Shown here piece after piece: positions 56,901 to 64,000 of a stretch of 64,000 nucleotides of DNA (the first letter of the stretch is position 1; each line of letters begins with the position of its first letter). This DNA comes from Bathynomus jamesi. Its lineage: Eukaryota; Arthropoda; Malacostraca; Isopoda; Cirolanidae. The stretch spans positions 1 through 64,000 of the forward strand of contig JAJOZX010009081.1 in NCBI GenBank assembly GCA_023014485.1, written 5' to 3'. Under the pieces are notes generated by a model. The model was not told the DNA's origin, ran no database searches, and was given only the letters and a program-made list of their open reading frames with translations. The position numbers were made by a program, and so were the translations under genes.

Positions 56901-57693
56901 ATGGGCGCAACAAAAATGAAAGAGCTGGCGAGAGCTTATTTCTGGTGGCCTGGTTTAGATGGAGAACTCGAATCATTGGTTCGTTCCTGTCAAAGCTGCC
57001 TAGAGAACAGAGATCTCCCAAGGAAAAGTCCACTTCATCCTTGGGAATGGCCTACTAAACCGTGGCATAGGATCCATGTTGACTATGCAGGTCTTATAAA
57101 TAATATTTATTTCCTAGTCATTGTGGACGCCTACTCTAAGTGGGTGGAAATTTTTCCAACCACTTCCACGACTTCGGGTGTTACTATTCGCTTACTCCGT
57201 TCAGTTTTCGCTCGATGGGGTTTACCCGTAGTCCTAGTTTCCGACAATGGTACTTGTTTTAACAGTGAAGAATTTCGTTCCTTCGTCCACCTAAATGGCA
57301 TTAGACATGTCCGGTCTAGTGTTTTCCACCCGTCTACTAACGATCTCGCGGAAAACATGGTCCGTACTTTCAAGTCGGCCTTGCGTCATTCTCGTGGGGA
57401 GGAAATGCAAGTGGTGTTGGATAAATTTTTGTTTAAATATCGAATAAACATCTCACACCACGACGGGGGTGGGTGCTCCCTCTAAACTTCTGATTGGCCG
57501 GGACAATTCGTCAGTTTTCGACTTGGTTACGTCCAAAACGAAACATTACAAACAACGAGTTTACGCCATCAGGAAAAAACAGAAGTTGTACCACGACACT
57601 AAAAGAGGGAGAGTTTAGAAGCGCAACCTAATGATCCAGTTATGATTCGCAACTATGGGGCTGGACCAAAATGGGTTCCTGCGACTGTGCAGG
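53991..57693 (+). pseudogene. gag-pol: Gypsy copy 2 gag-pol (multiple frameshifts)
   Basis: Same protein as 29982-33929, broken by many one-base indels: near 54497 (gttaagctttt), 54635, 54660, 54853, 54931 (gcccgacgg), 55195, 55250, 55990, 56307 and several after 57440. The longest open parts are gag (53991-54536), RT (55487-56038), and RNase H plus integrase (56349-57485), with FLDD, HVDYAG and SDNG intact and TGG where copy 1 has the TGA. Not functional. The density of indels in homopolymers contrasts with the clean copy 1. Confidence 0.92.
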
Positions 57694-58692
57694 TGTTGAA
57701 AAAAGTGGTTAGAAATAACCGCATATATTTCCAAATAAAATATAAACCAAATAAATAAAAATAAAAACCCTCGTTTCTAACCAACTAGTGAAGTTGGGTT
57801 TCCCTAATTAACAAAAAGAAGGAAAAAAAAAATTTCTGGGGCAAAGAAAAACGGAGCTTTGGCCAGTCTTGAACATTTTTTACCGCATGAAGCGGGCCCT
57901 TTTTTCTCAAAAAAATTAAAATGCTCGTGGTTACCCAAACCGGGAAACTTAGTCAACCTTCAAACCTAACAACCTTTAATTAAACCTTATCCTTAATTAA
58001 TAACCACTGCAATTAATCAAAAACCATGTTTAACTAAATAGAGGCCTATCAGAACTAGGTGTAAGTAAGTTAAAGAAAATAACTAAGGTAAGAGAAAAAA
58101 CTAGGTACCTAGACGAAACTCGAACCGGGCTACAACGGCCCTAACTCAATAATTAAATGGCTGTTATAGCCCCTATTAAAACCTAAAGGCAATATAGCCC
58201 TAACTTAACTTAAATAAAACCTTCAAAACCTTAAACCTTTTAAAACCAAAAACTTAAGGGCAATCCAGCCCTAGCCTAACTTAACCTGCAAAACCTAGGT
58301 CTGGGAAATAGCCCCTACAAATAAATAACCTAGCAGTGTGTTAAACAATAACCTAAAACTTAACAAAAAATTAAACCTGGAAACTAAATGAAACTTATGA
58401 ATCAGTTAGAAACTGAAAGGGTAACGTTCAACTGGCAACTTCATTTTTGGTAAGTCTAAATTAATTTTGATGAATTTAGCTTCACCATAGTTAGTAATCT
58501 GGCTGCTGACCAAATTTAACCTGAAAACCACTGCAACCTACAGTGAAAAAGTCTGTAGCTGTGTTGACAGTGTCTAAATAGGCCATTATTATTTCTATAA
58601 TTACCGAGTCTATTTAAAGTAAACTTAACCTTAATACTACACCTAAATAAAAATAATCTCTCAAGCTAAACTAAATAATAAATTTTTCAATA
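57694..58692 (+). repeat. Candidate 5' LTR of BEL-B (about 1 kb)
   Basis: Starts tgttgaaaaaag directly at the break in the Gypsy sequence and ends tttttcaata directly before a TGGCGCC primer site; the ends are near-inverted (TGTTGAAAAA against TTTTTCAATA). The interior is AT-rich with many 'cctaacttaac' and 'aacct' runs and no gene. The end is inferred without a second LTR for comparison. Confidence 0.65.
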
Positions 58693-58710
58693 TGGCGCCC
58701 CCGGGTGGGC
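58693..58710 (+). other. Primer-binding site of BEL-B
   Basis: TGGCGCCCCCGGGTGGGC, GC-rich within AT-rich surroundings and at the expected place after the LTR. The tRNA is not identified. 58711-58833 is leader without other signals. Confidence 0.6.
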
Positions 58711-58833
58711 AGTCGAGAAGTTAGTTACCCTTTTTTGTTTTAATTCTGATACAATAGTTTTAAATCCAGTGAATTAAATTTTTTACATAATCTGAAAATT
58801 TAAATATAAATATCATTTATAATAAACCTAAAA

Positions 58834-59738
58834 ATGGCTAATCAAACTGAAGCCACTCGTGGAAAAAGTATGGAGACCTGGTTGGGAAGTGATGTGGAAG
58901 CACTTGAAACTAGTAAACTGGTAAAAAGGAGGGGAGCAATCAGAACCTCAGCTACTAAACTTTTAGCTACAATCAAAGAGAGATGGGATGATTGGACTGA
59001 GGAACAAAAAAATTCACATGCTCGGCTTTTGTCCTCACAACTGGACAAGTTACAAAATTTAGACGAGGAAATCCTTAGAATGTATGTTTGTTCCGAAGGC
59101 TTCTCAGAGGATAAACAAGAAAACTAGATGAAAAAAATAGTTATTACCACTTTGAAATAGATCAAATGATACAAGCATTAACAACTAAAAAAGAAAATAA
59201 TGCCGAAGCCAAACCTAAACTAAGAATAAGTACTAAAATTCCTGAGCTTCAAATATTACCATTTGATGGAAATCCCTCTAAATTTCAAAACTTTAAGACC
59301 TCATTCAGAAACATTTATGATAACATAGGTCTTTCCGAAGAAGAGAAATTTGCCTACCTAAAACAACATTTGAGTGGAAACCCTGCCATTCAAATAAACT
59401 GCATGCAAGAAAGTAAAACATCTTATGAAGAAGCATGGCAGCAGTTGGAGGGCTGTTATGCAACACCAGGCCAAATTAAATTCTCCATAATAAAATCCCT
59501 TTTAACTAAATCCATAATAACCAAAAATTTTAAATCACTTCATGACTTTCAAGCAGATATGCACTCTACCATAAATTTAATGCAAACTCAAAAATTAGAA
59601 TTAGAAGATATACTCTTGTATGTATATTATAATAAACTAACTCAAGAAACTCAGGAATTTTTAAGAACTTGTGGGTTTAAACTCTATGACCCTTTAATAA
59701 GTTTAAAGAAGCAATTGCTGAAGCTACCAAAACCTTAG
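58834..59738 (+). pseudogene. gag: BEL-B gag (DUF1759), one frameshift
   Basis: Starts MANQTEATRGKSMETW. The first 97 codons form a charged helical N-terminus; a lost A in the run near 59118 shifts to the second part (59166-59738), with LQILPFDGNPSKFQNFKTSF (the gag DUF1759 signature), LSGNPAIQ and LEGCYATPGQI. It forms the structural shell of the particle in the family. The frame ends at 59738, where one base is missing near 59694 and the true continuation (NKFKEAIAEATKTLANVNF) is in the next frame. Confidence 0.86.
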
Positions 59739-60280
59739 CTAATGTTAATTTTGATCTGGAACAAAGTGAGTTAACTACCTTGATACCTAAACAAAAAAGA
59801 AACTTCTCTCCAGAACCAGCCAGAAAACCATGGTATTCTGGCCAAACTACAGCTGCTCTGGCGGTTTCTACCCAAAGACAATCCTCAAGAAGAGCTCAAT
59901 ATACTGACCAGAGAGAACCTTACTGCAAATTGTGTAAGAAAAACTCTCACAGAATCTCAAAATGTGATTCTTTCCCTGAAAGTTGGGATAAACTGAAAAA
60001 ACTTGCTAAATTAAATTATTGTACTAAATGTACCTCATCTAAACACCAAGCCAAAGAATGCCCCATTTCTTTACAACCCTGTTCATTTTGTAGGTTTTCT
60101 AACCATTTATCCTTCCTTTGTACCAAACAAAAAGGAAAACCAGAGGAAGATAAGAAAACCAAAACCAGTACGGAAGTAGCTACCCAAAAAGAAAACTCAA
60201 AACAAGGGAAACAAGTTACTAACTTATTAAGTTTAAAAAACACTGATCAAGAAGTAGCATTAATCCTTCCATGCAAATGA
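59739..60280 (+). pseudogene. BEL-B nucleocapsid region with Cys knuckles
   Basis: Open 59780-60280. Three Cys-rich motifs: CKLCKKNSHRISKC, CTKCTSSKHQAKEC and CSFCRFSNHLSFLC, as in BEL/Pao gag-pol junctions, followed by a Lys/Thr/Gln-rich linker. They would bind RNA during packaging. One base is missing near 60265 before the protease frame. Confidence 0.85.
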
Positions 60281-60888
60281 GAATAAGAAACTCAGAAAAA
60301 TCAATTAAATGCAGAGCACTTTTGGATAATTGTAGTCAAGCCAGCTACATTACCAAGGAACTTGTGAAAAAATTAAATCTTCCAACTAAACACTACGAGG
60401 AATCCATAACCATAACAGGATTTATAGCCAACAAGAAACAACCAAATTATGAAGTAGCTATAATTAAATTGGAGGATTCTAGAAACCCTGGAAACTACCA
60501 AGAAATAGAAGCCATCATAATTGATGATATTAATATTAAATATGAAGTTCCAGGATTACTGAAACTTCAAACTTATTTAAAATCATTAAATTATCAGCTT
60601 GCAGATCACTTTGAAGCTGATGAAGTGGCTGACTTCATGTTAATTTTTGGGGCTGCAACCCACAAACTTTTTGCCCTCAGCAGTCATCAGATTCATACTG
60701 CCTCTTGTTATAAATCTCCCTATGGAATACTTTTATTGGGTTTCCCTTCAGATTACTACCCTGAAAAAGAAAAAGAACCAATAAGAGATCAGATCAGCTT
60801 CTGTATTACCAACCCGCTACCTACTAGTACAACTTCTAATGAAGATCTAAAAAAATTGAACACCAGATTGCACAATTTAGCAAACTAG
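60271..60888 (+). pseudogene. pol: BEL-B protease region
   Basis: Retropepsin-like: CRALLDNCSQASYITKELV, hydrophobic strands and FGAATHKLF. The active-site triplet expected as D-S/T-G reads DNC, so the catalytic Asp is kept but the Gly after it is not. Continues to the RT linker; the frame is lost near 60850 in the A run (ctaaaaaaattg), after which IAQFSKLENLGI resumes in the next frame. Confidence 0.82.
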
Positions 60889-60893
60889 AAAAC

Positions 60894-62912
60894 TTGGGTA
60901 TTTCTGGGGATGAACCATTTTCAAACAAAGAAAAAGATCTGATTGCAAACTTTGAAAAGGAAGTTAAAATAGAAGATGAAAGATTGTCTGTTAAGGTACC
61001 ATGGAATGACCAAAAAGATAAAATTTCACCAAACTTTAACTATGCTATTAGCAGGTTAAAGTCCACTTGCAAAAAATTAAAAAAAGATAACTTAATGCAA
61101 CCTTATTCAGACATCCTTGAACAACAATTCCAGGAAGGAATAATAGAAGAAGTACCTCTAACAGAACACTTAAGACAAGCAGGAAATTTTTTACCTCATT
61201 TTCCCGTAGTTCGCCCTGGGGTACAAACAACTAAAGTTAGGATTGTAGTAGATCCCTCGGGTAAAAGCAAACCAGAAGAAATAACCGTAAATGATGCTAC
61301 TGAGGACTGCCCTTCACTCCTACCTCACTTAGCAAAATTGTGCATTAAATTAAGGCATGGTAAATATTTGATGATTGGGGACATTCAAAAAGCATATTTA
61401 CAACTTAAATATCAAACAGAATTTGACTGCAATGCCCACAAAATTCTGTGGGTAAAGAATACCCAATTGGCTCCAAATGACAACAACCTGATCTGCTATA
61501 AATATAGAAGAGTTACCTTTGGCAACAAAAGCAGTCCATTTTTACTACAACAATCTCTCCAACACATTTTTAATGAACAACAAAACCAAGTGGCAGACTA
61601 CCTAGCTAACCGCTTTTACATGGACAATGCTTTAATTAATGCCAACAATCTCTCAGAACTCAAAGACCTTTACAATTATAGTGTAAACACTTTAATTGAA
61701 TATAATTTGAAGCTATATGAATGGGCCTCTAATCACTCAGAACTTCAAGGACTATTTGAAAAACATGACATAGCCTCCTCCGAAGATAAAGAAAATGTAA
61801 AACTATTAGGATATGGTTGGAACACAAGTGCTGATACACTCCATCTAAAAACTGTAAACTTGAACTCAGAAGCCAAAACTAAAAGAGAAATACTAAGTTC
61901 TGTGCAATCATTGTTTGATCCAATTGGATTTGTTGCACCCTTAGTGTTTAAATTAAAACTCTTCATGCAGAAAGTAACAGCTACCAAAAAAAATTGGGAT
62001 GAATATCTAGAACTGGAAATGCTGCGTGAATGGAAAAAACTTTGTAAAGAAATAAACAAAGTGGAATTTCTGAATTTTCCTAGACAAGCTTTTGAAAATC
62101 CCAAACCTCTCATGGAAAATCTTCAACTCCACATCTTTTGTGATGCCAGCCAAGAAGGTTATGCAGTAAGTTGCTATCTAGTTGGAAATGGAAAATCCGA
62201 ACTAATTTACGCTAAATCAAGAGTCAATCCCAAATCAAAAAATTGGACCATTTGTAACTTGGAATTAATGGCAATCTGCCTAGGAACCAAAGTCCTAGAA
62301 TACCTTAAAGAAACCTACCTAGAAGAAAACTCAGAAAACCAAAAGTTCTTCAAAACAATAATTTGGACAGACTCACAAGTGGCTTTAAATTGGACTGCTC
62401 AAAAATCTCTAAAAATGAAATCAATCTTTGTAAAAAACAGAGTGAAAGACATTCAGGAAGCAACAAGAAACTTAAACCATCACCTGGAATTCAGACATGT
62501 AGCAGGAGAAGACAACCCAGCAGACCTACTCACCAGACCAATATCTTTCAAGAAATTTCAAAAACTTCTTCACTTTTACCAACATGGTCCCACATTTTTG
62601 AGAAATGAAATTGAATGGCCAACCAACTTAATTTTTAACCCCCACCAAGAAACCTTACAGACAACAATAAATGTGTGTCAAACAACTTGTAAAGAAATAA
62701 ATGAAAAAACTCCCTTGTTAAATATGGAAAGATTCTCTAACAGGAAAAAACTGGTCAGAATCACTGCCTATGTTCTACGGTTCATAGAAAACTTAAAGTA
62801 CTTCCGCACTCACAAATATAACCCCAAATGTAACCTGACAATGGAAGAACAAATTGCTGTTTGGAGAAAAATCATACAGCTTACAAAACTAAGGCCACAA
62901 ATTACTGGCTAA
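60894..62912 (+). pseudogene. pol: BEL-B RT, connection region and RNase H
   Basis: 672 codons open. RT with VRIVVDPSG, MIGDIQKAYLQLKY and VTFGNKSSPFLL; the YxDD box is FYMDN (about 61616-61630), with Asn in place of the second Asp. Connection/A17 with SVQSLFDPIGFVAPLV. RNase H with LHIFCDAS, NLELMAICLG, IWTDSQVALNW and NPADLLTRP, all carboxylates present. The frame ends at 62912 because an A is missing in the run near 62868; the zinc domain follows in the next frame. Confidence 0.9.
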
Positions 62913-63970
62913 AATTAGTCCAGCAACAACATTTCTCAAAAGAAAAAGAAATAATCCACAAACTAAATAAAGGAGAAAAAGTTGAGGACCTAACAAAGCT
63001 GCAAAAGAATCTAAAACTCTTCATTGACAAAGAAGGGTTAGTCAGAACAATGGGGAGATATAAATATGCAACTAACCTTAACTATTCTGCTAGGTATCCT
63101 GTACTACTGCCTGAAAATTCTCATTTAACAACGTTAATTGTAACTGAATGTCATGCAAAAGCCAGTCATGCAACCTTAGCTACCACATGCAATTTCCTCA
63201 GACAGGAATTCTGGATCCCCAAAATAAGGCAAGTAGTTAAAAAGGTTCTGAAACAATGTCTGTTTTGCCAAAAATACTTTGCCATGGCTTATGAAGTGCC
63301 TACTACTGGACCCTTAGTAACGGAACGTTTAAGCTATGAAAAACCCTTTGAAAAAACTGCCCTTGACTATGTTGGTCCAATTTCTGTCCAGGATGAGAAT
63401 AACCAATTCATGAAAGTCTACTTATTATTGTTCACTTGCTGCGCCACCAGATTCACCAGCCTTCACATCTGCACTGACCTTTCTGCTAAAACCTTTTTAA
63501 GAGAACTCTACCATTTGTCCTTAAACTACTCCCTTCCAAAGGTTTTGATTTCAGACAATCAATCCACCTTCAAAAGATCTGAAGATTACCTTAAACATTG
63601 GTTCCAAAATGTTCTTGTGTCTCAGTACCTCTCTGATCATGGTATCCAGTGGAAATTTACAGCAGCCTATTCACCCAGAACCTTAGGAATAGCTGAAAGA
63701 ATGGTGGGTTTAGTCAAAAGAGCCCTCTATACCTCCCTAAAAGGAAGAAAAATCCCGTTAACTGAACTAAAAACAATTGTTCTTGAAATAATGAACACAA
63801 TTAATTCAAGACCACTCACTTATGTTAATTCAAATGAAGATCCTTCCTCTGATCTACTAACTCCTTTCAAGTTGCTTTTTGGGTATGACAATACCAAATT
63901 CAACTTTTTAACCACTAATGATACCCAAGAAGCTGTTAATGAAGTGATCAGGTGGATGCTGATTATATGA
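62861..63970 (+). pseudogene. pol: BEL-B integrase (3' end beyond frameshift)
   Basis: Zinc domain H-H-C-C (TECHAKASHATLA to CLFCQKYF), integrase core with Asp in TALDYVGPI, Asp in VLISDNQSTF and Glu in SPRTLGIAERMVG, then NSRPLTYV. The SPRTLGIAER block differs from the WYGSIWER/WWGGFWER form of the other two BEL elements here. A shift near 63940 ends the frame and the protein continues past the window in another frame. Confidence 0.88.
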
Positions 63971-64000
63971 CAACAACAGAGGACAAAGAAAGAAAGAAAA

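Larger units (their letters stand above)
51006..57693 (+). mobile_element. hAT-A copy 2, cut by BEL-B
   Basis: Left terminus cagtggcggagtggc, preceded by cagaacat. Contains the 5' noncoding region lacking in copy 1, transposase piece 1, and the same Gypsy element at the same nucleotide with the same gtatt target (53080-53084). The Gypsy body ends at 57693, where BEL-B begins; the rest of hAT-A copy 2, if present, lies beyond the window. Confidence 0.88.
53085..57693 (+). mobile_element. Ty3/Gypsy element, copy 2 (decayed, 3'-truncated)
   Basis: Same element and same insertion point as 29060-34362. It ends at gcgactgtgcagg (57693), about 250 bp before the expected end of gag-pol, where BEL-B starts. 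Its 3' LTR is not in the window. Confidence 0.92.
57694..64000 (+). mobile_element. BEL-B retrotransposon, 5' LTR to integrase (continues off window)
   Basis: Inserted in Gypsy copy 2. Order: LTR, primer site, gag with DUF1759, three Cys-rich knuckles, retropepsin, RT, connection/A17, RNase H, integrase. The 3' end, second LTR and target duplication are outside. Unlike BEL-A it has all domains; unlike BEL-C its damage is mostly single-base shifts. Confidence 0.9.

Overview
The window is animal (invertebrate) nuclear DNA made almost entirely of transposable elements; I see no host gene, tRNA, rRNA or CRISPR array. BEL/Pao retroelements occur only in metazoans. The AT-rich background, the Mag-like Ty3/Gypsy element and the hAT/ZMYM-type transposases fit an arthropod, cnidarian or mollusc, but the sequence does not decide between them.

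Region 1 (1-27987) is a tandem array of about 6.4-6.7 kb units. Each unit holds an LTR-like block with a TATA box and a primer-site-like motif, a 28-bp minisatellite, a 34/35-bp minisatellite, an older decayed piece of the same pol gene, a CA microsatellite, a 39-bp minisatellite, a second decayed pol piece, and then the 3' part of a BEL/Pao pol gene (connection/peptidase A17 region, RNase H, integrase, DUF5641). Gag, protease and reverse transcriptase are absent from every unit. Five pol copies are visible; only 24427-26949 is uninterrupted.

Region 2 (27988-44581) is a nest of insertions inside one hAT transposon (hAT-A copy 1, 5'-truncated at the array junction). Its transposase gene is split by a Ty3/Gypsy element (29060-34362, 5-bp target duplication), a second hAT (hAT-B, 34599-42161, 8-bp duplication) that itself carries a third hAT (hAT-C, 35782-39848, 8-bp duplication), and an internally deleted hAT-C derivative (42577-43415, 8-bp duplication). 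At each insertion site the transposase frame continues on the other side.

Region 3 (44582-51005) is a second BEL/Pao element (BEL-C) in permuted order: RT-RNase H-integrase, then an LTR-bearing spacer, then gag-protease. The same 8 bases (cagaacat) sit just right of hAT-A copy 1 and just left of hAT-A copy 2 (51006 on). The simplest reading is that hAT-A once inserted into the protease/RT boundary of BEL-C, and that the element, cargo included, was later duplicated in tandem through its LTRs.

Region 4 (51006-57693) is hAT-A copy 2. It carries the same Gypsy element at the same nucleotide, but that copy is decayed by many one-base indels and is cut by a third BEL/Pao element (BEL-B, 57694 to the window end) with a candidate 1-kb 5' LTR, gag, zinc knuckles, protease, RT-RNase H and integrase. 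BEL-B is split by single-base frameshifts that fall at or near homopolymers.

Nothing here works as an operon. The interest is structural: retroelement tandem arrays, minisatellites grown inside pol relics, nested insertions that can be ordered in time, and a composite duplicated together with its cargo. Because the region is so repetitive, assembly error must be excluded before the structure is interpreted.
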